Source: Streptomyces sp. JH14 | GTDB lineage: Bacteria > Actinomycetota > Actinomycetes > Streptomycetales > Streptomycetaceae | Assembly: GCF_029428675.1 (NCBI RefSeq) | Contig: NZ_JAJNEL010000001.1 | Span: forward strand, 2,666,001-2,730,000 | Length of the DNA: 64,000 nt | Reading direction: 5' to 3' | Shown here: piece by piece, positions 20,484 to 28,690 of the stretch | Numbering within the stretch: position 1 is the first letter of the stretch | How the letters are laid out: every line of letters begins with the position of its first letter | Translations under genes and position numbers: made by a program | Notes under the pieces: generated by a model | Databases searched by the model: none | What the model was told of the DNA's origin: nothing | The model's input: the letters and a program-made list of their open reading frames with translations, nothing else

Positions 20484-20511
20484 TCCTGTCGCCCTGAATA
20501 CTTGTAGTCAA
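20483..20511 (-). promoter_or_regulatory. hutU operon promoter
   Basis: On the minus strand TTGACT (20511-20506) and CAGGAT (20488-20483) are separated by 17 bp, close to the HrdB-type consensus. The -10 lies 38 nt before the hutU start. Confidence 0.7.
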
Positions 20512-20711
20512 CAGGCGCGCCCGAAAGACCTGCCACGGAGACGGGGAGCGGCATCGAACACGGACAGAACGCGACAGGAGCGACAACGGGGCCGACCGAT
20601 TCCGACCGCCTTCCGCATGTACCAATGGAAAATGCCAGAACGCCCACCTGGCGCGAGCACGTTGCGTAGCCTCGGAGTCACAGCCGCACGTCCTGTCGGG
20701 AGGGAGTCCGC

Positions 20712-21140
20712 GTGCCCGGAATCGACGAGTGCCTGCTCGAGGTCATGAGGCTGCCCGGCGCCCGAGGCGCCGCGGTGGTCGACTGGACGAGCGGTCTCGC
20801 CCTAGGCACCATCGGCGACTCACCCAACGGCGACCACGAGGCTACCGCGGCCGAGACCGCCGAGGTGGCGCGCATGGCGGCGGAGCAGCCCGCGTTCGCC
20901 CTCTCCGCCCCGGAAACCTCAACAGGTCCAGGAGAGAGCCCTGTTGCCGAGAAGGACGCGGCCCCACCGGTGGAGGACGTCATCGTCACCACCCACACCG
21001 GCTACCACATCCTCCGATTCGTCGAAACGGCCTTCGACAGCAGTGTCTTCCTGCATCTGTGGCTCGACCGCTCCGACGGCAACCTGGCGCTCGCCCGAAT
21101 ACGGCTGAGCGAGATGGCGGAGCGGCTGGTCCTGGCATGA
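20712..21140 (+). CDS. Roadblock/LC7-type protein
   Basis: Encodes 142 aa. GARGAAVVDWTSGLALGTIGD near the N-terminus and YHILRFVETAFDSSVFLHLWLD later parallel GVALVDYTSGMALGTLGG and YHLIRLLKARGTNGLFLYLVLD of the 124-aa protein at 22555-22929, so the two are paralogues. An acidic, Pro-rich insert of about 30 residues separates the halves. Roadblock proteins usually dimerise and act with small GTPases such as MglA or CvnD. The GTG at 20712 follows GGGAGGGAG. It is first of four same-strand genes and is coupled to the next by ATGA. The partner is unknown. Confidence 0.75.
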   Translation: MPGIDECLLEVMRLPGARGAAVVDWTSGLALGTIGDSPNGDHEATAAETAEVARMAAEQPAFALSAPETSTGPGESPVAEKDAAPPVEDVIVTTHTGYHILRFVETAFDSSVFLHLWLDRSDGNLALARIRLSEMAERLVLA

Positions 21141-21970
21141 GCACCACCGCGCCCGAACGAACACTTCCCGACAGAACCCCTTCCGAGAGAGCCTCCCCTG
21201 TGAGAGCAGCCTCCGCCCTCTCCCCCATGCTCCAGCGCCTCGCCGCCGAGCGTGCCACCGGCGCCCTGATGCGCGACCGCGGCACGCTCTACCTCGCGGA
21301 CGGCCAGGTCGTACACGCCGAAAGCCCTGCGACGCCGGGCATCGACATCCTGCTCACCACGAGCGGCACCGTGCACCGCGACGGCTGGTGGGACGCAGTC
21401 GCCCAGGCAGGCGCCGGGCAGCGGGTCGGCCGCTACCTCGTGGACAGCGGACGGATACCCGGCGGCGCACTGGAGCTCTGCCACTTAGGGGCGTTGTACG
21501 ACGCCGCCTTCTTCGCCCTCGCACCCTCCCGGACCCCGGCCCGGTTCCGTTACGGGGTCTCGCACTGGATCGGTCCCGTGCGCCCCGTCCCCGTCGATGC
21601 CGTGCAGCGTGAGACGCTCCGGCGCCGGGAACTGCTGGACCGGATCTGGCCCCATGCGACGACCGACACCGCCCCGCTCGTCCGGGCGGCCCACCCCGTC
21701 GACGCCCCCGTCCCCTCCCGCCGGCGCCGCGTACTCGACCTGGTGGACGGCGTGCGTACGGCCTCCGACATCGCACAGCACCTGGGCCGCTCGGCCTTCC
21801 ACATCCTCGTCGACCTGCGGCGGCTCACGGCGGCCGGGCTGGTCGAAGCGGTCCGGCAGACGGCGGCCCCGTCCGCCACCGCGCCCGGCCGGATCACGCT
21901 TCCCGAGGTCACGGCCGATCCCGACGTCGCCCTGCTGCGCCGGCTCAGAGACGCATTGGAGGCCCTGTGA
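21137..21970 (+). CDS. DUF4388/PATAN-like regulator with a C-terminal winged helix; contains a TTA codon
   Basis: Encodes 277 aa. Residues 25-135 resemble the DUF4388 (PATAN) module: TGALMRDRGTLYLADGQVVHAES is followed by VGRYLVDSGRIPGGAL. The C-terminal part (about 195-255) reads as a winged helix, RRVLDLVDGVRTASDIAQHLG. Leu117 (CAC TTA GGG, bases 21485-21487) is encoded by TTA, the only TTA codon I found in a supported gene of this window, which would make translation depend on bldA. Both ends overlap neighbours (ATGA at 21137, GTGA at 21967). It is probably a signal-transfer protein; its output is unknown. Confidence 0.78.
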   Translation: MSTTAPERTLPDRTPSERASPVRAASALSPMLQRLAAERATGALMRDRGTLYLADGQVVHAESPATPGIDILLTTSGTVHRDGWWDAVAQAGAGQRVGRYLVDSGRIPGGALELCHLGALYDAAFFALAPSRTPARFRYGVSHWIGPVRPVPVDAVQRETLRRRELLDRIWPHATTDTAPLVRAAHPVDAPVPSRRRRVLDLVDGVRTASDIAQHLGRSAFHILVDLRRLTAAGLVEAVRQTAAPSATAPGRITLPEVTADPDVALLRRLRDALEAL

Positions 21971-22476
21971 TTCGCGCGCTCAGACAGCGTGCCGGGAGGA
22001 GACAACTGATGGTTCCCGAGGCCGAGGTCCAGGACGTCCTGGCCGAACTCCAGCGGCTGCGGGCCCGGGTGCCGCTCCTCGCGGGCGCGCTCACGGCCAG
22101 CACCGACGGACTCGTCCTGGCCCAGGACACCCCGGGCGTGGAGGCGGAGGGCATCGCCGCACTCACCGCGGCCGCGCTCGGCGTCGCGCTCCGGATGACG
22201 GAGGCGACCGGCCGGGGCGGCTTCCGCGAACTGCTCGTACGAGGAGAGACCGGCTACGTCGCCACGTATGCGGCGGGCTCGTCCGCCGTCCTCACGCTCC
22301 TGGCCGAGGACCGGATCAACGTCGGCCGGCTCCACCTGGAAGGCCGCCGGACGAGCACCCGGATCGGCGAACTGGTCGATGCCGCACTGCAACGCATGCC
22401 GCAGCCCGCGCCCGCACCGCACGCGCCGCGCCCACGTACCCCGCCGCCCGGCGGCCCCCTCCCGCACCGCACGTAA
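21967..22476 (+). CDS. Roadblock/LC7 domain protein
   Basis: Encodes 169 aa. The domain spans residues 15-135, with PLLAGALTASTDGLVLAQDT and FRELLVRGETGYVATYAAGS, ending in a Pro-rich tail. It resembles the mycobacterial and Streptomyces roadblock proteins of the MglB/CvnB type. The GTG at 21967 overlaps the previous stop as GTGA; an internal ATG (MVPEAEVQ) with GGGAGGAGACAACTG upstream is an alternative start that would trim 14 residues. It is third in the operon. The absence of a GTPase gene nearby is notable. Confidence 0.78.
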   Translation: MIRALRQRAGRRQLMVPEAEVQDVLAELQRLRARVPLLAGALTASTDGLVLAQDTPGVEAEGIAALTAAALGVALRMTEATGRGGFRELLVRGETGYVATYAAGSSAVLTLLAEDRINVGRLHLEGRRTSTRIGELVDAALQRMPQPAPAPHAPRPRTPPPGGPLPHRT

Positions 22477-22554
22477 CGCCAGCCCTGTCCGCACCAGGGG
22501 CGCCAGATAACGGAGCCGGTCACCTCGGCCGGCAAGGAAAGGAAACGAGCACTC

Positions 22555-22929
22555 ATGGCCAACACCGAAACGGCACTCAAGGAAGCAATGACGTCCATCG
22601 AGGGCACCCTCGGTGTCGCTCTCGTCGACTACACCAGCGGCATGGCGCTGGGCACACTCGGCGGCGGCAAGGACTTCAACCTGGACGTCGCGGCCGCGGG
22701 CAACACCGATGTCGTACGCGCCAAACTCCGCACCATGGAACACCTCGGCATCAAGGACGAGATCGAAGACATCCTGATCACGCTCGGCGCCCAGTACCAC
22801 CTGATCCGGCTGCTCAAGGCGCGCGGCACCAACGGGCTCTTCCTCTACCTGGTGCTCGACGCCGGCCGCGCCAACCTGGCGATGGCCCGCCACCAGCTGA
22901 AGCGCATCGAAGCCGAGCTGGACGTCTGA
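22555..22929 (+). CDS. Roadblock/LC7 domain protein (paralogue of the first gene of the operon)
   Basis: Encodes 124 aa, a single compact roadblock domain: ETALKEAMTSIEGTLGVALV, YTSGMALGTLGG, then a helix and LFLYLVLDAGRANLAMARHQ. The ATG at 22555 has GGAAAGGAAACGAGC upstream, so it may be translated independently and at a high level. It is the last gene of the group, with a 78-nt gap from the previous stop, and converges with a membrane-protein gene 16 nt away. Confidence 0.82.
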   Translation: MANTETALKEAMTSIEGTLGVALVDYTSGMALGTLGGGKDFNLDVAAAGNTDVVRAKLRTMEHLGIKDEIEDILITLGAQYHLIRLLKARGTNGLFLYLVLDAGRANLAMARHQLKRIEAELDV

Positions 22930-22945
22930 CCTCGGCAGGGCGCCC

Positions 22946-23509
22946 TCAGCGGCGCCGCGCCCCACCGGGCGCGGCGTCGCCCGCCACCGGTCCGGTCGTC
23001 CGGTAGGCCGCGACCTGCCTGCCCGCGGGCCGCCCCTTCGCCACCCAGTCGGTGCGCACCCAGTACAGGACGTCGTCCTTGCGCTCCCGCTGTCCGATCC
23101 GGACCGCCTTGAGCCAGAGCCCGGCCCCCGCGCCCGCAAGCATCAGCCCACCGGCCCCGGGCAGCAGGAACCCGCAGGCGACCGCCGCGAGAAACGCCCC
23201 CAGCAGCCACCACCGGTGCCCGCGCCGCCAGTTGCGTACGGTCACGGCCCGGTCCTGGAGGAAGTCGGTCCGCCCGGCCCGGGTGGCGGCCCCGGCCAGT
23301 GCCGCGTACCGCCGGCCCCGTACGAGCGCCACCGCGGCCGCGGTGACCAGAAAGAGCGCCGCTCCGGCGAGCAGTCCGATCCGCCGCCCGGTGAGCCCCG
23401 GGACGAGCACACCGACGGCGGCGGCCAGCAGCCCCGGCCACCACAGCGGTGCGGCTCCCGCCCGTACGATCACGGCCACCCTCGCCAGCGACTGCGCTCC
23501 GCGCCCCAC
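22946..23509 (-). CDS. Small integral membrane protein, function unknown
   Basis: Encodes 187 aa from the GTG at 23509, which has GAAGGG seven bases upstream; an ATG at 23590 gives 27 more residues with no recognisable content and is less likely. Two hydrophobic hairpins, LWWPGLLAAAVGVLVPGL plus IGLLAGAALFLVTAAAVAL and RGHRWWLLGAFLAAVACGFLL plus GLMLAGAGAGLWL, suggest four helices with positively charged loops. A GC-rich hairpin at 22954-22975 inside its 3' end may terminate the convergent roadblock operon. I do not recognise a family. Confidence 0.65.
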   Translation of the reverse strand: MGRGAQSLARVAVIVRAGAAPLWWPGLLAAAVGVLVPGLTGRRIGLLAGAALFLVTAAAVALVRGRRYAALAGAATRAGRTDFLQDRAVTVRNWRRGHRWWLLGAFLAAVACGFLLPGAGGLMLAGAGAGLWLKAVRIGQRERKDDVLYWVRTDWVAKGRPAGRQVAAYRTTGPVAGDAAPGGARRR

Positions 23510-23652
23510 GTCCGTACCCTTCTCGACTGAGATCGGTCCTGTGTTCCGTGGGCGCAGATTAATGACTGTTTCTGAGCAACGTCTGAGCAACGCCTGAGAA
23601 TCGACGGCCGGTTGGCCGCCATCGGCTCACACCGTCGGCAGCAACCCCGTGC

Positions 23653-24510
23653 TCACTCGGCGAACAGCCCGCGCGCCGCCGCCCGCGCGTCGAACTCCTC
23701 CAGCCGCGCCTGGGCGTCGGGCAGGTCGTCGCACATCGCCTCCAGCAGCACCCGCCCGAGCAGCATCGGCGCACAGGCCGTGTCGAAGGCGAGCCCGGTG
23801 CCGACGGCCGCCGGAATCAGCAGATCGCTGTGCCCGGCCACCGGGGCGAACGCCGAGTCGGCGACCGACACCACGGTCAGTCCCTGTTCCTGGGCGTACG
23901 CGAGCGCTTCCACGACCTCCTTCGGGTGGCGCGGCAGCGCGAAGCAGAGCAGCGCGCTCGCCCCCGCCCGCCGCGCGGCGTCGATGCGGTCGCGCAGCAT
24001 GCTGCCGCCCTCGTCGAGCACGCGCACGTCCGGGTGGACCTTGGCGGCGAAGTAACCGAACCCACGGGCCTGCGAGGAGGCGGCCCGCAGCCCGAGCACG
24101 GGCAGCGGCCGTGACGCGGCGAGCAGCCGTCCCGCCCGCTCGACGGGCGCCGGGTCGGCGAGCAGTTCGGCGAGGTGCTGCAGGTTCTCGATCTCGGCGC
24201 GGACGGCCTGCTGGTACTCGTTGTACGTGTCGTCGGTGGTGGCCGACGCGGCCGCCTCACCGGCTCCGGGAGCCACCTCGCGCAGATGCCTGCGCAGCGC
24301 CGGATACCCGTCGAACCCGAGCGCGACGGCGAACCGGGTGACGGACGGCTGGCTGACCCCGGCCAGCTCGGCGAGTTCCACGCTCGACAGGAAGGGCACG
24401 TCAGCGGCCTTGCGCACCATGGAGTGCGCGATACGCCGCTGGGTCGGCGTGAGCCGGTGCCCCTCGAAGAGCTGCTGCAACCGCGCGGCCGGGCTGCTCC
24501 CGCTGCTCAT
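23653..24510 (-). CDS. MurR/RpiR-family transcriptional regulator
   Basis: Encodes 285 aa. The N-terminal HTH_6 domain (residues 10-90) contains LTPTQRRIAHSMV, VELAELAGVSQPSVTRFAVALGFDGYPALRRHL; the C-terminal SIS domain (about 125-260) contains LPVLGLRAASSQARGFGYF and SALLCFALPRHPKEVVEALA. RpiR proteins repress catabolic genes and sense a phosphosugar or related ligand through the SIS fold. The ATG at 24510 overlaps the stop of the lyase gene as ATGA, so it is translated with the lyase and probably controls it and the divergent transporter. Confidence 0.9.
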   Translation of the reverse strand: MSSGSSPAARLQQLFEGHRLTPTQRRIAHSMVRKAADVPFLSSVELAELAGVSQPSVTRFAVALGFDGYPALRRHLREVAPGAGEAAASATTDDTYNEYQQAVRAEIENLQHLAELLADPAPVERAGRLLAASRPLPVLGLRAASSQARGFGYFAAKVHPDVRVLDEGGSMLRDRIDAARRAGASALLCFALPRHPKEVVEALAYAQEQGLTVVSVADSAFAPVAGHSDLLIPAAVGTGLAFDTACAPMLLGRVLLEAMCDDLPDAQARLEEFDARAAARGLFAE

Positions 24511-26102
24511 GCTGTCCCCCTTGTGCCGGCGGGTCCGGTGTCCCGGCCCGTTCCGGTGAGTCCGGTGTTCCACAGGTCCGTGCAGCGGTCGAGCAGTTCC
24601 CCGGCCGCAGCCTTCACATCATCGGTGAGCGGCCGGTCCGCGAGGTCCGCGTCGAGCAGCGAATCGGCCAGCGCGAACGCCCGCCCGACCGGAAGCTCAG
24701 GATCGGGCCGAAGGTCGCGCAGGCGCAACGCCCGGACGGCGGAGACGAGTTCGCAGGCGACGACCTGCCGGTAGGCGCTGCAGGCGCGCAGCGTCTGACG
24801 GGCGGCCAGCGACGCGAAGCTGGCTTGCTCCTCGACGCCCCGGGAGAGCACGGCGTGCCCCAGCGAGGCGGGCGCGGAGAACGCCCGCAGATCACCGAGG
24901 GCGGCCCCGGCCGCGTACTCCAGGATCATCACGCCCGAGGAGGCGGGTTCGCCGTCCGCGAGGAACGGCCGCAGCCGGGTGAAGGACGGCTCGTTGAGCG
25001 CCGAAAGCCGAGAGGTGGACAGCCGGGCGACCTGGGTGACCGCAAGCCTGAAGTGATCGAGGGCCAGGGCGAGTTGGGCCATGTAGAAACCGCCGTGGTG
25101 ATAGGCGGCGGGGCTGTCGTTGAGACCGGCGTCCGGGCAGATCAGCGGGTTCTCGGCGGCGGCGTTGATCTCGACGGCGAGGACGCGTTCGAGCGCGTCC
25201 GCAGCGTCCTGCGCGGGACCGTGGATCTGCGGCACGCAGCGGAAGCCGTACGGGTCCTGGATCCGGCCGAGTGGCGGCCCCGGGCGGTCGGGGGCGCCGA
25301 TCAGCTCTCGCATCCGGGCCGCGACCTGGTACGAGCCGGGGTGCGGTCGGGCGGCGTGCACCGGTTCGGCGTACGCCTCGTGCGAACCGTCGACCGCTAG
25401 CAGCGAGAGCGCGGCAACCGCTTCGGTGGCGGTGACGAGCCGGCGCAGCTCATCGAGTGCGAGGGCGGCCTGGCCGAGGGTGAGGGCGTTGCTGCTGATC
25501 AGGGCAAGGGCGTCGTTGTTGTCGAGCGCCTGGGGCTCGGGGGCGGCGCCGGGCCCCTGCCAGGGGTGCTCCCCGACGAGCGCGAGGCCGACCTGGGCGA
25601 GGGCGGCGATGTCACCGGTGCCGACCGAACCGAACTCGTTGACCACCGGGTGCGCGCCGGCCTCCAGCGCCTCGCAGAGCGCGGTGACGACGGTGGGCCG
25701 CAGCCCGGCACCGCCCGCGAGCAGCTGGTTGGCGCGCACGGCGAGCATGGCGCGGACCTCGCGGGCGGGCAGCGGGTCGCCGATGGCCCCGGCGTGGCTG
25801 CGCAGCAGGCGCAGCCCGTGATCGGCGGCGGCCTCGGTGGGCACGCCCTCGTTGCGATTGGCGCCGACCCCGGTGGAGCGCCCGTACACCCGCCCGGTCG
25901 CGGCCAGCTCCCGGGCGGCGGCCCAGGACCGGTCGACACGCTTCATCGCCTCGATGCCGGGCAGGGGCCGGGCGGTGCCGCGGGCGATCCGGACGACGTC
26001 GGCGACGGGGAGGGTCTCGCCGTCGAGCTCGACGACGGAGACGGCATGGTCCGCGGCCCAGCCACCGAAGGGCGAGGAGTCCATCATGTGGGACGACATC
26101 AT
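24507..26102 (-). CDS. Aromatic amino acid lyase (HAL/PAL) family protein lacking the MIO-forming triad
   Basis: Encodes 531 aa, HAL length, from the ATG at 26102 (GAGGAGGG seven bases upstream). Fold markers are present: VYGRSTGVGANRNE (catalytic Tyr loop), IQDPYGFRCVPQI (matching QDPYSLRCQPQV), AAENPL, and a C-terminal block with GVEEQASFASLA. But the canonical GSVGASGDLAPLA segment reads GSVGTGDIAALA: Ala-Ser-Gly is replaced by Thr-Gly with one residue lost (bases 25609-25626 read cleanly). The electrophilic MIO cofactor therefore cannot form, and LLNGT is also changed (ISSNALT). Ammonia elimination from plain histidine is unlikely; elimination of a better leaving group, such as trimethylamine from a histidine betaine, is possible. 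Calling it hutH would be misleading. Confidence 0.85.
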   Translation of the reverse strand: MMSSHMMDSSPFGGWAADHAVSVVELDGETLPVADVVRIARGTARPLPGIEAMKRVDRSWAAARELAATGRVYGRSTGVGANRNEGVPTEAAADHGLRLLRSHAGAIGDPLPAREVRAMLAVRANQLLAGGAGLRPTVVTALCEALEAGAHPVVNEFGSVGTGDIAALAQVGLALVGEHPWQGPGAAPEPQALDNNDALALISSNALTLGQAALALDELRRLVTATEAVAALSLLAVDGSHEAYAEPVHAARPHPGSYQVAARMRELIGAPDRPGPPLGRIQDPYGFRCVPQIHGPAQDAADALERVLAVEINAAAENPLICPDAGLNDSPAAYHHGGFYMAQLALALDHFRLAVTQVARLSTSRLSALNEPSFTRLRPFLADGEPASSGVMILEYAAGAALGDLRAFSAPASLGHAVLSRGVEEQASFASLAARQTLRACSAYRQVVACELVSAVRALRLRDLRPDPELPVGRAFALADSLLDADLADRPLTDDVKAAAGELLDRCTDLWNTGLTGTGRDTGPAGTRGTA

Positions 26103-26203
26103 GCGCGAACCCTCCTCATTCAGACATTGCATCTCGTGGTTCGGGCTTCCGTAACCACTGTTTTACCCCGAGGCATTGACAACCTATTCAGCTGGCAAGA
26201 ACT

Positions 26204-26221
26204 CTGCATGACTATATGCAG
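26204..26221. promoter_or_regulatory. Inverted repeat CTGCAT-N6-ATGCAG in the divergent lyase/ABC promoter region (candidate RpiR operator)
   Basis: The perfect 6-bp arms lie 19 bp before the ABC gene and 22 bp after a TTGACA (26176-26181) that could be its -35, so the repeat would cover the transcription start. The -10 is not clear. Confidence 0.4.
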
Positions 26222-26240
26222 CCGGGGCAAGGGACGACTG

Positions 26241-28013
26241 ATGATCAAATTCGACGCAGTGAACAAGCGATTCCCGAACGGCACCACCGCAGTCCATGAG
26301 CTCAGCCTCACCATGCCGGAGGGCGGCATCACCGTCCTGGTCGGCTCCTCCGGCTGCGGCAAGACGACCACCCTCCGGATGATCAACCGCATGGTCGACC
26401 CGACCTCAGGAACGATCACACTCGGCGGCAGGAACATCCTCGAGGCGGACGCCGCCGAGCTCCGCAGGGGCATCGGTTACGTCATCCAGCAGGCCGGGCT
26501 CTTCCCGCACCGCACGATCCTGGACAACATCGCCACGGTCCCGCTGCTGCTCGGCCACGGCCGCAAGCGCGCCCGGGCCCGCGCGGCCGAGCTGCTGGAG
26601 ACCGTCGGACTGCCCGCCGAGGCCGCCAAGCGCTACCCGCACCAGCTCTCCGGCGGCCAGCAGCAGCGCGTCGGAGTCGCCCGGGCCCTCGCCGCGGACC
26701 CGCCGGTGCTCCTGATGGACGAGCCGTTCGGCGCGGTCGACCCCGTCGTACGGACCCAGCTCCAGGACGAGCTGCTCCGACTCCAGCAGGAGCTGAACAA
26801 GACCATCGTCTTCGTCACCCACGACATCGACGAGGCGGTACGGCTCGGCGACCGGATCGCCGTCTTCCGCACCGGCGGCCATCTGGTGCAGTGCGCACCT
26901 CCCGCCGAACTCCTGGCCCGCCCGGCCGACGACTTCGTCGCCGACTTCCTCGGCGCCGAACGCGGCCTGAAACTGCTCTCGCTGAGCACACTCGCGGACC
27001 TTCCCCGGCAGGCGGCCGCGACGATACGGGCCGACGAGACCGCCCCCGCCGGGCGTACCGACTGGCAGCTGGTCGTCTCCGCCGAGGGCGCGCCCCTCGG
27101 CTGGCTCGACCCGGCAGCCACGCCGCGGGGCCGGGCGGGCGACGCCCCGCTCCTCCCCGTACGGCCGCTGCGCGAGACGGACTCGCTGCTCTCCGCGCTG
27201 AACGAGTCGGTCGCCTCGCCGGCCGGCCTGATCGCCCGGGTCGACGACACGGGCGCACTGACCGGGGTCACCGCACGCGAGGCCGTCCACGCCCGGGCGG
27301 GCGACGCCCACACCGCAGCGGTCGCGGCCCCCCCGGCCGGCGGCGGCCCCGGCCGGAAAGGGCAGCGCATGACCATCGACTGGTCGTGGATCTCCGACCA
27401 CGCGAGCGACCTCGCCACCCTCACCGTCTCCCACCTCCAGGCCGCCCTGACCGCCGTACTCCTCGGTCTGCTGATCTCGATTCCGCTGGCCGTCCTGGCC
27501 CACCGGGTACGCCCCCTGCGCGGCTTCCTCCTCGGCCTGTCGAACATCCTCTTCACGATCCCGTCCATCGCGGTCTTCGTCCTTCTTCTGCCGGTGTCCG
27601 GACTGACCCGCACCACCACCGTGATCGGCCTGACCGTCTACACACTGGTCGTGCTCCTCCGCAACACCGTCGAGGGCCTGGACTCCGTCCCGGCGCGCAC
27701 CAGGGAAGCCGCCAAGGCGATGGGCACCCGCCCGCTGCGCATCCTGCTCACCGTCGAACTGCCTCTCGCCCTCCCCGTGATCATGGCGGGCGTACGGATC
27801 GCCACGGTCATGTCGATCTCCCTGGTCAGCGTGGCCACGTACATCGGCGACGGCGGCCTCGGCCAGCTCTTCACCGACGGGTTCCAGCGCAACTTCCCGA
27901 CCCCGGTGGTCGTCGGCATCGCCCTGACCCTGCTGCTCGCGCTGATCGCGGACGCGGCGCTGGTGGCCGTGCAGTACGTGCTCACCCCCTGGAAGCGGAA
28001 GCAGAGGGCCTGA
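26241..28013 (+). CDS. OpuC-type ABC importer: ATPase and permease fused in one frame
   Basis: Encodes 590 aa. Residues 1-245 are a glycine-betaine/osmoprotectant ATPase: Walker A GSSGCGKT 35-42, LSGGQ 136-140, Walker B VLLMDE 156-161. A degenerate regulatory segment follows to about 365. Residue 377 (an ATG at 27369) begins a complete permease with five to six helices and the EAA-like loop [21 protein letters not shown]. In relatives these are usually two proteins. With one C fewer in the C7 run at 27328-27334 the ATPase would stop at TGA 27370, overlapping the permease ATG as ATGA. So this is either a real recent fusion or a one-base sequence error. It is the first gene of the importer operon; the substrate is probably a quaternary ammonium compound. 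Confidence 0.82.
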   Translation: MIKFDAVNKRFPNGTTAVHELSLTMPEGGITVLVGSSGCGKTTTLRMINRMVDPTSGTITLGGRNILEADAAELRRGIGYVIQQAGLFPHRTILDNIATVPLLLGHGRKRARARAAELLETVGLPAEAAKRYPHQLSGGQQQRVGVARALAADPPVLLMDEPFGAVDPVVRTQLQDELLRLQQELNKTIVFVTHDIDEAVRLGDRIAVFRTGGHLVQCAPPAELLARPADDFVADFLGAERGLKLLSLSTLADLPRQAAATIRADETAPAGRTDWQLVVSAEGAPLGWLDPAATPRGRAGDAPLLPVRPLRETDSLLSALNESVASPAGLIARVDDTGALTGVTAREAVHARAGDAHTAAVAAPPAGGGPGRKGQRMTIDWSWISDHASDLATLTVSHLQAALTAVLLGLLISIPLAVLAHRVRPLRGFLLGLSNILFTIPSIAVFVLLLPVSGLTRTTTVIGLTVYTLVVLLRNTVEGLDSVPARTREAAKAMGTRPLRILLTVELPLALPVIMAGVRIATVMSISLVSVATYIGDGGLGQLFTDGFQRNFPTPVVVGIALTLLLALIADAALVAVQYVLTPWKRKQRA

Positions 28014-28016
28014 CCG

Positions 28017-28679
28017 ATGTACGAACTCTTCGCGAACCTCGGCACCTGGCTGACCGACGCCGAACAGTGGCAGGGCCCGGACGGCATCGCGCACCGCCTC
28101 GCCGAGCACCTCCAGTACTCACTCCTCGCCACCTTGATCGCGACCGCGATCGCCCTCCCGATCGGCCTGCTCATCGGCCACACCGGGCGCGGCGCATTCC
28201 TGGCCATCAACCTCTCGTCGTTCGGCCGGGCGCTCCCCACAGTCGGTCTGGTGGTGCTGGTCTTCCTGGCCAGCGGTCTGTCGATGACCCCGGTGTACGT
28301 GGCACTGGTCGCCCTCGCCGTCCCGTCGATCGTCACCAACACCTACGCCGGGATGACGGCCGTGGACCCGGAGGTGAAGGACGCGGCCCGCGGCCAGGGC
28401 ATGCGCGGCCACCAGATCCTGTGGCAGGTGGAACTCCCCCTCGCCCTCCCCCTGATCATGACCGGCCTGCGCCTCGCCCTGATCCAGGTCGTCGCCACCG
28501 CCACGGTCGCCGCGTACGTCAGCTTCGGCGGTCTCGGCCGTTACGTCTTCGACGGTCTGGCCCAGCGCGACCTGGTCCAGGTCCTGGGCGGCGCCGTCCT
28601 GGTGGCGGTCGTGGCCGTCGCCCTGGACCTGGCCCTGTCCGGACTGCAGCGCATCCTCTTCCGCCACCGCACCGCCTGA
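28017..28679 (+). CDS. OpuC-type ABC importer permease
   Basis: Encodes 220 aa with about six helices and the BPD inner-membrane loop KDAARGQGMRGHQILWQVELP. It starts three bases after the fused gene's stop, so the operon carries two distinct permeases, as in OpuCB/OpuCD. It forms the second membrane half of the importer and is followed 11 nt later by the binding-protein gene. Confidence 0.9.
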   Translation: MYELFANLGTWLTDAEQWQGPDGIAHRLAEHLQYSLLATLIATAIALPIGLLIGHTGRGAFLAINLSSFGRALPTVGLVVLVFLASGLSMTPVYVALVALAVPSIVTNTYAGMTAVDPEVKDAARGQGMRGHQILWQVELPLALPLIMTGLRLALIQVVATATVAAYVSFGGLGRYVFDGLAQRDLVQVLGGAVLVAVVAVALDLALSGLQRILFRHRTA

Positions 28680-28690
28680 GGAGACCCCCC

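Noticed and set aside
20712..22929. A complete conservon (cvnABCD)
   Set aside because: Roadblock proteins are present, but there is no CvnA-type sensor kinase and no CvnD GTPase gene.
24507..26102. Canonical histidine ammonia-lyase (hutH)
   Set aside because: Fold and neighbours suggest it, but the Ala-Ser-Gly triad required for MIO formation is absent, so the standard reaction is not supported.
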